The notes under the pieces were generated by a model, which did not search any database, was not told where the DNA came from, and worked only from the letters and a program-made list of their open reading frames with translations. A DNA stretch of 64,000 nt. It comes from a virus. The stretch lies in the IMG/VR virus record IMGVR_UViG_3300043775_000777, positions 1 to 64,000 of that record; one strand, written 5' to 3'. The first letter of the stretch is position 1. Every line of letters begins with the position of its first letter. Shown piece by piece: positions 30,301 through 35,903 of this stretch. The position numbers and the translations under genes are program-made.

Positions 30301-32228
30301 TTGGTAAATCTGCAGATGGTTCAACTAAAACTGTTTATGCTAAGGTAACTGCTATACATCCTAAAGGTTCTGAAGGTTGGAAAGGTACTTGGAATAAAGA
30401 AGGTTGGAGAGCTGAAGATGTAAATGTTATAGATAGATTTAAAGACGGTGCTGCTGCAATAGAGTTTGAAGTAATTCAACCATCTACTCAACCTACTGAA
30501 GCTCCTGTAAGTAATACTAATAAACCTAAAGGTGAAGAAGTAGTACCTGGAATATATGTAAATCAAGCTGCTTTAAGTAAAGAAGAACAACTTGAATTGT
30601 TTGATTATTTAAAACCATATCTTGAAGAACAAGCTGATAAAAGTCTTAAAGCAACACAAGGTAGTAAAATGATTGGTCTTGGTTTAAGATGGGATTATAC
30701 AAGTAATAATCCTGGAAAAACAACTGTTAACATCCCTGATCCAATAAAAAGAAATCCTAAATATGGTTATTATAACCAATCAGTTAATGGTCAACCTCTT
30801 GGACAAATTACACCAAGATTTAGAGAGTTAATGCAAAAAGCTACCGGAGTAGATATGACAAACTATGATGGTGCTATTATTAATCTTTATGAAAAAGATA
30901 CCTTTATATCTTCTCATAATGATGTAGATGAAAGTAAGTCAGCTATTAAGTATCCAGTTATTGGTATTAATCTAGGTGGTAAAGGTAATTTCTCAATTGA
31001 AAGAATACCAGGAGCAGGTCAATTAAGTTTAGAAGCCGGAACAGGTTATATATTTGGTGTTGATGGTGTTAATAGAGAAGTATGGCACAGAACATTCCCG
31101 ACTCCACAAGATACATTTTTACCAGAACTTACTACAAAAATTGATGGTAAAACATATCCTGCTGGTTCTTATAGGGTTACTATTACTATGAGAAGAGTTA
31201 TGCCTTTAGAACCTAGTATGCCTACAGCACCGGCTAAGATTACTACACAACCAGTTTCTCAACCTACTGAAGTTAAAGAAGGAGTACAAGATATATTTAA
31301 TTCTAATCCAGAATTAGCTAGTATAGGAACACCTGAACAATATTCTCAATACTTAGATACTATATTTCCTGATAGTAAAGTAAAAGATATTGTTTATAGA
31401 GGTGCTGAAAAAGGCATAGAAAAACATAGAGCATATTCGCACTGGACTTTAAGAAAAGCTATTGCAGAAAACTTTGCTAAACAAGGAGTTAACCTTAATA
31501 AAAAAGATGAATCAAAAAACACTGTTTATTTTGCGTTACTTAATATAAAAAATTTAATAAGAAGTATTGAAATAACAGATAAAGAACATAAAGAAAGAGG
31601 TTTTGATGCAGCAGCTTCATTTCCTAATCAGCAAAAACCAGATGGTACTTATTATAAGAATGAAGAAGCAAATGAATCTATACAATTAATAGACAAAAAT
31701 TTAAACAATGAGATAACTGTATTTGAACCAGAACAAATTCATATACTAGGAAACAAAGAAGACTTAAAAGGATTTAAACAGTTTGTACAAGGTAAACAAT
31801 CTGTTAATGTTTCTGTAAGTCCAAAACCTGAAGCTACAATTGATACAGATATAAATGTATACAAAGATCTACTTGCTAAAAACAATGGTGTTCAACCTCA
31901 GACATTTACTTCAGAGAATAGAATGTACAGACTAAATAAGTTTGGTAACTATGACTTAGTAGATAAAACTACCGGTGAAATATATATGAGAAACATTAAT
32001 ATGGAGACAGGTAAACAGGAAACTGAACCAGGTCTTGATTCTCCTGTGGATCCTGTAGCTAAACAAGCTGCCCTTGATAAAATCATCACTTTAAGAGCTA
32101 CAATTAACATAGAAGAACAATTAGCAGTAATGGGTTATGATATTAATGATATAATCAATAATTTAGCAAATGCTAAGACTCAGGAAGACTTTAATAAAAT
32201 AACTAAAATACTTGATAAATTATGTTAG
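18393..32228 (+). CDS. Giant virion RNA polymerase polyprotein with metallopeptidase-like motif and C-terminal enzyme modules (4,611 aa)
   Basis: The key feature is DFDGD at residues 2532-2536 (GSDFDGDKLF), the Mg-binding loop of double-psi-barrel RNA polymerases. It is characteristic of the crAss-like virion polymerase and its YonO-type relatives, which are thought to enter the cell with the DNA and transcribe early genes. An HExxH zincin-like motif (HEAWH) lies at 871-875, ahead of the polymerase. After residue about 3560 come five modules: a Rossmann/SLOG-like domain (3570-3718), a P-loop domain with GHPTIGKS at 3741-3748, an ASCH-like domain (3910-4028), an AlkB-like 2-oxoglutarate oxygenase (4047-4271) and an ART-like domain (4300-4479). 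Pro/Thr/Gln linkers separate them, and a duplicated domain flanks the set. Characterised relatives are, to my knowledge, much shorter. The reading frame is unbroken and ends in TAG, overlapping the next gene by 7 nt. Confidence 0.92.
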   Translation: MSITCALSDSQIEKLFKLTYKRMKDSLDSDTEFDAEDFMKDLFNKIAGKQDAETAAKFIQHVPAMVYALSAKSAFKNLDFKDTLNESAIKKLSRQFKSDTGISDVVSRYQVKPDVLPGKVEREADNANKIELNQIPIPEEPVTVIESDRFKTLSPWGGTLQNYIKINPNKKSDGSVVIEEINPEKAHIIKTFENIKQIQAMSDLTDGIIYEGKKLMFRAENLDLFARGENLDMLDKETRDEIAASRTIINNKSKVDPAIAQVNQRVILVLTDEFGNNIYVDNEGKITDKETGKLVYQFMRTVRKQGNKYTVKDIYNQEDQVLSPEEFARMTYNPEIDGTKREYFDKVVAEQQKQMKELYDLQQKALKNEAKLLPVTGITTGISSNLSSTRILLNELTKFPGITADVYSTIETAPRDTATLRKGEATIEINGNTFAIDRPRITKDIADEVASVLTNPNIPLAAKKGFVDQFLPSSLDIQGSAKKYKFSFDKDLKYLYFNEYKDFKFKNPVDEKGKLLTDTNLKKLSAEEVKNIKDRIVNVLMNGGIKNNIEGQSNAVFMSYDSSKFNKNYQRLSEDGSRFIDKSYNEFLSTLPAEIKIINADPGFYNYSVSYTTPDSTLGKVIESNTRQLSFDEELALEAEKLKNDPATIESNRIINQANSEAWRLLVESDPTVKVKPVSEPVLIVSYLRNQIATNPTYTKEFVTKVFDNILGAYWRQIGDAQSKLINDEINKRFPEPINSKELTNAETLQILTEPGAPAPESTDSAVSEIFKSNGKIDLDSIPGSFDRKGFDKERINPLKVLRAKKWWNSEEIKPLRDLISFEHAANLVNSDVFATFIVNAAYIADTNDKMGTIKVNKLNGSFYQNLTAYHEAWHVFSQLFLTKEQKIDLYTELQNYTDANGNQPYANKKFRELEEMLAEDFRNYVKSGKAKENAPKRNTIFRQILNFLKQLFGKYLNKFKKKDIQLDSLNSPMAKELFDNLFLGRFNSYQASVDNVVLYDLDRGVRQVNNPKEDALSPQDGNQMVKTIDSIFSEKIDDIYDTRVIEARKQIAETALKEGIKVTPEYIEKQLHTKGLKSASVLMLTDTAKRAWLYGETKNSLQEILKSETAKLEKVKGQKDFNKYATLKEISDNAVAVMKNKKGEDKYFFLASQIDDFSKLDPSLKRGERVRGEDYKGSIKILGDFYKHKEITKDGRPVDIVIISKIQDAELQFQNYKNAEKQKAYTEVILNKNAKNILVDDKQQLVRDNIRILQNTLANWGDEKSGMVKYHMENTDYEIGKNKFDIEVQSQSKQEIDQDGNVIDETEVTEGATTDPEVKPGTQSLQQMMSKETTYLIKSLFKVNPDGTTPTDRFGVKERADFNKVFTILAKTIGGERDRYKAYAKLAEESEKFPELKQLYEKKYPDPNNITNTHEMDISVRFWQDFGKFRVKYMQLFAFNDSDSNTIDFRVKESSIAIDNTLNRWMALFKSTQATSYINKGKDNVSTLNLANLVKDFGTKGELAKKDAIDFARAMAIDLDNNDNIKKELADNFDYYGLAYIFDIVKGFNEINNLKEGDPELTAERVKYLDMFKKNPIDVLKNIIPVGVLSTLKGSVKELTQLKRLAELQSKYGFDSATTGVIRANGNTGYQEMNWSSAASYVYALNEVTEMHQLWTDPRYNYMSYLNPAINPHTLQLSIIKSLFDANGKKIPGKSVLLMAVDGTSMSNKKTVTKNGRQVEIEEAEGNTTTELDPQSKFLQELHTMLLGGVAEFPRHSEKKFSYGIKVVGGIEGSSVGYLLQGTDKNLYVDMDMFTKTDEKGRLNGEIYAIGNNILPYIQGEFDRIKKFRGANKEEYLKITGYNKLVDDGNGNDAPAGSVFSAFDSVLRQETKDALYKLADEQIDVPLVDYLRGKPLRKMMADDIIDYFNEKTNELDTLYFQKMPFLSKSIFEKLGYKADELTSNKINSLKLDKTLTDRILKAYLYNDFIHKYESAMLVYGDHAQWGHDKEDWTKRIPGLTSDGTGFLFDKGMKSFIKDNFNKVTYASLNMPNIPADKKFIYGENLNTAVIKDAVRDSLYLDDMVKAWKEEYAGTYDSKTIDELIKKDIKPFMGMKEGDGMAYMTFDAYRTLHKTGGKGWTLAQESLYQRIIKGEKVNPKTVKDYFPVYKLHYFGAIQNSIAPVRAMHKFAVIPLIPGVNAQEGSELDILHKKMLKENIQYVAFDSCSKGANLTSDGKVDNIFTSKDDKAIKEDAEFTVNPIYMANLKEVTVINEHFKGSLPIATQTRGILLDNLYKEGKLINEKNKPVLDEYLSAVKDYSEILKEELLSEIGFEFIDGRAVGNLKQFVEVIRDELKNRDTPEHLIRLLNTANDRELAMDLSLHPEADTVEKLIMSFLQNGLIKQKTNGEPLVQTPTTFTNGIWDSQYTALTDLEEIKKWMGSNTLPFYLRNAGERSTEMKVAVALQGEFIKLLNDKHTDGEKISTIDRLNEVIKDPKWLEANKDAVTMFGPRIPNDATNTIEAATVWHFLPEAFGNSIIVPTEIVAKAGSDFDGDKLFMTFSNIDNEGKVISKGVDKFETLLKETQALEKANKPIKGRPSSRALIAEQKKYLQNRFKNAAVEILMLPENYAYLTKPNGTYLVDKYVAELEENKKGYNRYKNTHGQAPKLSAADENGKRKTVISPTRVLEATYNLYKHDANLSLEPSLGIMAKLAKSHPIYKSVGALMPATYRASAFIEALNKTIETGFTLPVVMRFAHNKTRNAMGQEVISLSGERTQSGSRISDVTSHALQGILDRAKESFPFELKLVPEAMDVFSYMLQAGVDEEQIFFFLNQPLIAEYFEKQKLKESAYSKIVGSKEKGSPANNIINNLLKNFDQASLNPLYDRINVAKLRYVLNGLKTKGEDQTYYFKIKKDSGIKEITLKDLLDRLNSGGLAPQNIERISTMPNMSNDSTVYFYSNAINSTENFAFATEVLSNEYLPKGDVPTKTLKDGVKDNKTMKALALFMNYLELERQFKGMNDLQQTFSPDTGKLTTVQQVLKRMEAYEELRKSKSIDQDFLNRLLKESILSSFNQDDLIKQLTEPLFNLRLNPEITKYISDAFVDQSKASRIRNNPTFGKGINGQERFSTLFNNGVINYIYQNYLSNFSNEKGELVNIPDTYKDNRPVIKVDNLDTDVEIVEEGIAINTRRIETDYANKAYLETSVAENNYGSRGLDTFKIKDDPFQTLASYYRYVIARESNRVNHPIESLENNSEFMRRVYAMGNANDAYESYISERALGASFNNKYIMGKTKYSYSDSLLNLINEFGDTLKVNYPITAQLSPGTNTEGAKVLQLNNQKEAQGELASVYYNNLRNLADPSVTKVQNKNKTDEENESDNQRISEMFNLFSLNMFYQHGVGKTRLGFIKALDPVQYKDIVEGGSKAFLKNYLSTEILDEIFNTVVSMDKFKNYLVSPEGYIHSDLATTETSKPTNDGTLETFDDSEGEDEVLVRLINQEDVNAFNDYVKKSGGKRPEKFFTSKTLYPAFYNSATGKREGMPQTAIWIKNQYGTYDMLDQETGEFYYENVNLATGMQITKKEDVQPTQPTVLTGFQGYKGGFPEQQTINGKLYKKGSENGDPKDYAMREIAGGFILELDPKRENDSSTGTTAKEYPNYREGVMVGSKNFYNDIVMLARNNEFKNKPLSEETKASIKDAHDEGVSFVVGDMPGVDSQFIDYLQEIGAKFTIYHTGTTPRVQVTQAPTQPSEVKIEPTDKIIWGHPTIGKSFLKKNQDNRFISLDDDYATEINTKVKEIADKYNVTTYQVKDGDNQQWNTEYNEMMQNLFDKAKAVALSENKILFTSNTNLLKNNAAAFDKVINLTDKEFQKRISERGAKYDTAEWKKQIEDAVSKIPSNKVIVTDKYLSDLLPTQPSTTSTSESVADIPQNKVSGINSYGSTVTANNEAIKALGPNPHSIDMIEAGFRTRTTRSESEMAKYAIKVGDTIKHFGKSADGSTKTVYAKVTAIHPKGSEGWKGTWNKEGWRAEDVNVIDRFKDGAAAIEFEVIQPSTQPTEAPVSNTNKPKGEEVVPGIYVNQAALSKEEQLELFDYLKPYLEEQADKSLKATQGSKMIGLGLRWDYTSNNPGKTTVNIPDPIKRNPKYGYYNQSVNGQPLGQITPRFRELMQKATGVDMTNYDGAIINLYEKDTFISSHNDVDESKSAIKYPVIGINLGGKGNFSIERIPGAGQLSLEAGTGYIFGVDGVNREVWHRTFPTPQDTFLPELTTKIDGKTYPAGSYRVTITMRRVMPLEPSMPTAPAKITTQPVSQPTEVKEGVQDIFNSNPELASIGTPEQYSQYLDTIFPDSKVKDIVYRGAEKGIEKHRAYSHWTLRKAIAENFAKQGVNLNKKDESKNTVYFALLNIKNLIRSIEITDKEHKERGFDAAASFPNQQKPDGTYYKNEEANESIQLIDKNLNNEITVFEPEQIHILGNKEDLKGFKQFVQGKQSVNVSVSPKPEATIDTDINVYKDLLAKNNGVQPQTFTSENRMYRLNKFGNYDLVDKTTGEIYMRNINMETGKQETEPGLDSPVDPVAKQAALDKIITLRATINIEEQLAVMGYDINDIINNLANAKTQEDFNKITKILDKLC
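28821..29065 (+). repeat. Duplicated domain flanking the enzyme cassette, copy 1
   Basis: This encodes residues about 3477-3558 of the giant polymerase protein. The C-terminal half, with NQYGTYDMLDQETGEFYYEN, then VNLATGMQIT, is clearly related to the segment at 31848-32022 (NKFGNYDLVDKTTGEIYMRN, then INMETGKQET). Copy 1 has an extra insert in the middle of the unit. The two copies enclose all five C-terminal modules. Confidence 0.75.
29100..29547 (+). other. Module 1 of polymerase C-terminus: Rossmann/SLOG-like domain
   Basis: Residues about 3570-3718 of the giant protein. SFVVGDMPGVDSQFIDYL followed by AKFTIYHTG looks like a Rossmann-type nucleotide-binding strand-loop-helix, as in SLOG/YspA-like domains. 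It is preceded by a conserved-looking YREGVMVG and DIVMLARN segment. The family call is by eye. The biochemical role is unknown. The module is bounded by Pro/Thr/Gln linkers at 29082-29099 and 29558-29582. Confidence 0.5.
29601..30060 (+). other. Module 2 of polymerase C-terminus: P-loop NTPase/kinase-like domain
   Basis: Residues about 3737-3889. IIWGHPTIGKSF carries a Walker A motif (GHPTIGKS at 3741-3748). This is followed by a short acidic strand (FISLDDDY), KILFTSNTNLL and a charged helical region, which resembles small nucleotide or nucleoside kinase folds. No clear Walker B aspartate could be assigned. Linkers bound it at 29558-29582 and 30062-30078. Confidence 0.5.
30121..30476 (+). 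other. Module 3 of polymerase C-terminus: ASCH/PUA-like domain
   Basis: Residues about 3910-4028. AGFRTRTTRS, then AIKVGDTIKHF, VYAKVTAIHPKG and a closing AAIEFEVIQ follow the order of motifs in ASCH-type beta-barrel domains, which bind RNA or modified nucleotides. The match is by pattern only and the substrate is unknown. Bounded by linkers at 30062-30078 and 30477-30507. Confidence 0.45.
30532..31205 (+). other. Module 4 of polymerase C-terminus: AlkB-like 2-oxoglutarate/Fe(II) oxygenase
   Basis: Residues about 4047-4271. The full iron-binding triad is visible: His4175 and Asp4177 in SSHNDVDE, and His4232 in EVWHRTF. Arg4261 or the RR pair at 4267-4268 (YRVTITMRRV) fits the 2-oxoglutarate-binding arginine. 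NYDGAIINLYEKDTFISSH matches the AlkB strand before the iron site. AlkB enzymes remove alkyl groups from bases by oxidation. Bounded by linkers at 30477-30507 and 31249-31277. Confidence 0.75.
31291..31830 (+). other. Module 5 of polymerase C-terminus: ADP-ribosyltransferase-like domain
   Basis: Residues about 4300-4479. VYRGAEKG places an arginine (4336) like the first ART motif, YSHWT (4348-4352) sits where the S-T-S strand would be, and NESIQL (Glu4428) followed by ITVFEPEQIHILG resembles the closing ART strands. The order R, S/T, E matches R-S-E type ARTs such as those in phage polyvalent proteins. An exact ExE motif is not obvious, so catalytic activity is uncertain. Confidence 0.5.
31848..32022 (+). 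repeat. Duplicated domain flanking the enzyme cassette, copy 2
   Basis: Residues about 4486-4543 of the giant protein, near its C-terminus. It shares the order F-T-S, G-x-Y-D-x-x-D-x-x-T-G-E and N-x-x-T-G with copy 1 at 28821-29065, about 2.8 kb upstream. Only about 68 residues of C-terminal tail follow it. Confidence 0.75.
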
Positions 32229-35200
32229 GCAATTGTCCAAATAAAAATAGTGATGAATGGAGAAGACTTCTTGCCCAAGAAAATGGTAATGAAGAAAGAG
32301 CTCTAGAAGAATGGCATAGACTTAATGAAGAGAATGATGATTCTGATTTTGAAACACCTATTGAAGATGACCCAGACTTAACTGAAGATGCAGAGCCTGA
32401 AGAATTTACAGAAAAGGTTCAGAAAATAAGAGTCTTCTTAGAAGAACAGAGATATGAGTTAAGCCGGAAGAAAGTTAAAAATCAGAAAGCACAACAGGCA
32501 AAAATAAACAGATTAATAAAAGAGATTAAAGAGCTTGAAGCTGTTGAGTCAATCAACTTATTTGTAGATGATGTGTTTGATAAAGCTCTTACATATAAGA
32601 AAGAGTTTAATGATCTTCTTGTTCAGCATAGAGAAGGTAAGATTACAAACAAAGATTTCTTGGAAGGTCTTGTAATGATGAATGAGTTTGCTAATGGTTA
32701 TAGCATACTTGATGAGATTGCAGAAGATGAGGTTGATGAATATTTCAGCACACCAGTAGAAAGAAAAAACTTTTCAGATTACACTCCTCAAGATAAAATA
32801 AAAGAGGCTATTAATATTAGAAAGTTTTTAAAGCTAGCATTTACAAAAGAGGTGCCGGACCTACTTGCTGAGTCTTTGATAAATTATAGAACATATACAA
32901 ATAGAGAATCTATAGTTGATCAAATTAAAACATATGAGCAAAGGATAGCAGACATTAGAGCATCAAATTTATCTGATAAAACTAAACTTAAGGATATTGC
33001 AGAGGCTAAAAAAGAATTAACTAAGTGGCAGAACATGCTCTTAGATAAACAAAAGCTAGCTGGTATCCTAAGAATGGCATCTAAGGATGAAAGTGTATTT
33101 GATTTCTTGTTAAATCCTCTAATCAGTTCTGAAGATAGTGCTATGGCTTTATTTGCAAAGATGATAAAGTCTCAGTTTCAAGGAGCCCAGATGGAAGACA
33201 TCATGGAAAGAGATGAGGGTGTTGCAAAACTAGAAGAATTTATAGCTAAGACTGGTAGAAGCGTAAACAATGTAGCTGAATTAAACAAAGGTCTCTATGA
33301 AGAAATCTCTGTATTAAGAAGAGACTATAGAGGTAAAGCTGTAAAAATAGATGGTGAGCTTGTATTTGATAAAAGAATGTCTTTTGTACAAAAGTTTGAT
33401 CTAAATGCATACGGTCAAGCAGAGTCTCAGTTCTATAAAGATAACCCTAAACCTAGATTAGCAGAGGATCCAACTCCAGAACAAACTGCAGAACATGAAA
33501 TTGCTTTAAAAGAATGGAGAAGTAAAAGAAGAAAGTGGTATCAGGCAAATAGACAACCAAAATCTCAAGAAGAAATACAAAAAATACAAAAAGCTAAAAA
33601 AGCTGATGTAGATGCTGGTATAATCACAGCAGAAGAATATGATGAATGGTTGAAAAAAGTAGAGTATGAAGATAAAAAAACAGGTAAAAAAGTATTTTAC
33701 GGTGAACTTACTGAGCCTTCAAACAAATACTTAAATGAAGCTTGGTTAAAGCTATATGATAAAGAAGGCAATCCTATATCACCAGAAGGTGAGTATCATA
33801 AGTACCTTACTGATACATATCTAAGAGATCAAGAAGATATTCCTGAAGCACAAAGAATGGGATACTTTTTACCTTCTATTCCTATGGAAGATTATGAAAG
33901 AGCCTTTAGAAAAGGTGCTGGCAATCTCATAAAGAAAAATACAGTTGAAGCTTTCAAAATCCAAAGCTATGAACAAGATATATATGGTACTAGTTTAGGG
34001 GAAGGTGATGACTTAGATACAAGACCATTTGGTAGAAATTCATTAACAGGTCAAGTTATCTTACCTGTGTATTTTACACAACCAATAGATGTTAATGATG
34101 TTAGTGTGGATTTATTAGGATCTGTATTAAAGTATGGAGCTGCCTCAAGAAGATATGAAGCAATGAATGAAGTCTATGCTGAGATTAATGCATTCAAAAC
34201 TATCATTGGAGAAAGAGAAACATCTGCGGTAAATTCAGCTGGTGAATCTATATTTAATATTGCTGCTAAGAAAGTAGGATTTGATCAGTATCTAAAGAAC
34301 ACCGGAACATCATACTCTAAAATGCATGTTGATGCTTTTATAGACATGGTAGTTAAAGGTGAATCTCAGAAAGCTGAGAAACTTATTGGATTAGAAATGT
34401 CTAAGATAGCTAATACAGGTATGGCAATATCTGCTATTACCACACTCTCTATGGATGTACTTAAAGGTACTGCAAATAACATTCAAGGTAATATACAAGT
34501 TGCTATTGAAGCTGCAGGTGGTGAGTACTTTAATAGAAAAAACTTAAGAAAAGGATTTACAAAATACTGGGCAACAGTAGGAGATAACATTGCAGACTTT
34601 GGTAGACGTAAACCAGAAAGCTGGATGGGTCAGTTAATTGATATATATGATCCTATCCAAGGTACATTTAAAGATGAGTATGGTAAGAATGTATCTGCTA
34701 ATATGGCAAATAAATTTTTTAGAACAAATACCATGTTCTTCAATAATAACTTTGCTGAACATGAGATACAAGTTAAAACCTTGTTTGCATTAATGGATGC
34801 TAAGAAAGTTATAGATAAGGAAACTGGTGAAGAAATTACTTTACTACAAGCTCATGAAAAATATGGACCACAACTATTTGAGGTTACAAAAGATGAGAAT
34901 GGTAAGAGAGTATACAACTACAAAATAGAAGTAGATGTTACTAATCTAGATGGTACTGTAGAAAGAAAAGACTTTGATGAAAGAGAGAGACAAAACTTTA
35001 TGAATGTACTACATGCCCTTAATAAAAGAATGCATGGTGTCTATAATGATTTTGACAAAAGTACGGCTCAGAGATTTGCATTAGGTAGATTATTATTAAT
35101 GTACCGTAAGCATTTAGTTCCTGGTATCAAAAGAAGATACAAAAGTGCTTCATATGATGAGGAACTTGGCGGAGCTACAGAAGGTATGTACAGAGTATTT

Positions 35201-35716
35201 TGGAGAACCTTAATAAAAGACACAATAAGATACAAAACTGATATCTTTAAAAAGTGGAGTACTTATTCAACATTTGAAAAAGCACAAATTAGAAAAGTAG
35301 TTGCAGAACTTACTATTATTGCAGCTCTTGCTACATTAATAATAGTATTGTCAGCTATGGCAGGAGGTGATGACGGTGAAGAGAAAAAAGAAATGCCATA
35401 TGCATACCACTTTATGCTTTATCAAGCTCTGCGTATGAGAAGTGAGACAGCATCTTATTTAAAACCAAGTGACTTCTGGAGGGTTGTAAAATCTCCAACA
35501 GCTATGACAAGTGTAGTAGATAGATTTACTAAGTTTACTGATCAGTTTTTATTCACATGGGATGAAGATGATTTAGTATTTAAAAAGAAATCAGGAGTAT
35601 GGGATAAAGGTGATAACAAATCATGGGCATACTTTTTAAAATTAATGGGCTTTACAGGATATAACTTAACTCCTGATAAAGCTGTAGAAGGATTTAAATC
35701 AACATTTGCAAAATAA
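32222..35716 (+). CDS. Large cargo-block protein with C-terminal membrane segment (1,164 aa)
   Basis: No family recognised. The first 700 residues are very rich in Glu, Lys and Arg and look helical or coiled. A folded-looking middle part follows. Near residue 1050 a strongly hydrophobic stretch (VAELTIIAALATLIIVLSAM) is a good membrane-segment candidate. It is followed by an acidic GGDDGEEKKE and another 120 residues. The start overlaps the end of the polymerase gene by 7 nt (ATGTTAG), so the two are translationally coupled. Large internal virion proteins with a late hydrophobic helix are plausible parts of an ejection channel, but that is inference. Confidence 0.82.
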   Translation: MLGNCPNKNSDEWRRLLAQENGNEERALEEWHRLNEENDDSDFETPIEDDPDLTEDAEPEEFTEKVQKIRVFLEEQRYELSRKKVKNQKAQQAKINRLIKEIKELEAVESINLFVDDVFDKALTYKKEFNDLLVQHREGKITNKDFLEGLVMMNEFANGYSILDEIAEDEVDEYFSTPVERKNFSDYTPQDKIKEAINIRKFLKLAFTKEVPDLLAESLINYRTYTNRESIVDQIKTYEQRIADIRASNLSDKTKLKDIAEAKKELTKWQNMLLDKQKLAGILRMASKDESVFDFLLNPLISSEDSAMALFAKMIKSQFQGAQMEDIMERDEGVAKLEEFIAKTGRSVNNVAELNKGLYEEISVLRRDYRGKAVKIDGELVFDKRMSFVQKFDLNAYGQAESQFYKDNPKPRLAEDPTPEQTAEHEIALKEWRSKRRKWYQANRQPKSQEEIQKIQKAKKADVDAGIITAEEYDEWLKKVEYEDKKTGKKVFYGELTEPSNKYLNEAWLKLYDKEGNPISPEGEYHKYLTDTYLRDQEDIPEAQRMGYFLPSIPMEDYERAFRKGAGNLIKKNTVEAFKIQSYEQDIYGTSLGEGDDLDTRPFGRNSLTGQVILPVYFTQPIDVNDVSVDLLGSVLKYGAASRRYEAMNEVYAEINAFKTIIGERETSAVNSAGESIFNIAAKKVGFDQYLKNTGTSYSKMHVDAFIDMVVKGESQKAEKLIGLEMSKIANTGMAISAITTLSMDVLKGTANNIQGNIQVAIEAAGGEYFNRKNLRKGFTKYWATVGDNIADFGRRKPESWMGQLIDIYDPIQGTFKDEYGKNVSANMANKFFRTNTMFFNNNFAEHEIQVKTLFALMDAKKVIDKETGEEITLLQAHEKYGPQLFEVTKDENGKRVYNYKIEVDVTNLDGTVERKDFDERERQNFMNVLHALNKRMHGVYNDFDKSTAQRFALGRLLLMYRKHLVPGIKRRYKSASYDEELGGATEGMYRVFWRTLIKDTIRYKTDIFKKWSTYSTFEKAQIRKVVAELTIIAALATLIIVLSAMAGGDDGEEKKEMPYAYHFMLYQALRMRSETASYLKPSDFWRVVKSPTAMTSVVDRFTKFTDQFLFTWDEDDLVFKKKSGVWDKGDNKSWAYFLKLMGFTGYNLTPDKAVEGFKSTFAK

Positions 35717-35727
35717 TAATTTAACTA

Positions 35728-35868
35728 ATGGCAAAATCAGCAACAACAACAGTAAAAGCATATATCAAGGTTAAGAAATCTAGACCAGGTGTGCATAGCA
35801 AAACCAAGAATTCTAGAATGAAAGGTGCTAAGCATTATAAGAAGGCATATAGAGCCCAAGGCAGATAA
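35728..35868 (+). CDS. Small highly basic protein (46 aa)
   Basis: Begins MAKSATTTVKAYIKVKKSRP and ends KKAYRAQGR. Lys and Arg make up about a third of the residues and there is no acidic residue. It is the last gene of the plus-strand block, 11 nt after the previous stop, with ATG start and TAA stop. The tail pattern (VHSKTKNSRMKG, HYKKAYRAQGR) looks conserved rather than random. I recall similar small basic proteins from other phages of marine and gut Bacteroidetes. A nucleic-acid-binding or DNA-condensing role is a guess from charge. Confidence 0.65.
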   Translation: MAKSATTTVKAYIKVKKSRPGVHSKTKNSRMKGAKHYKKAYRAQGR

Positions 35869-35899
35869 GAAAAAAAAAGGGGAGCCATTATAGCTCCCC
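35869..35899 (-). terminator. Convergent-junction terminator
   Basis: The hairpin GGGGAGC/GCTCCCC, extendable to 9 bp with one G-U pair, is followed on the minus strand by an almost pure T-run (plus strand 35869-35878). It ends the leftmost minus-strand transcript. On the plus strand no T-run follows the stem, so termination of the late operon here is less certain. Confidence 0.75.
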
Positions 35900-35903
35900 G
35901 GGT

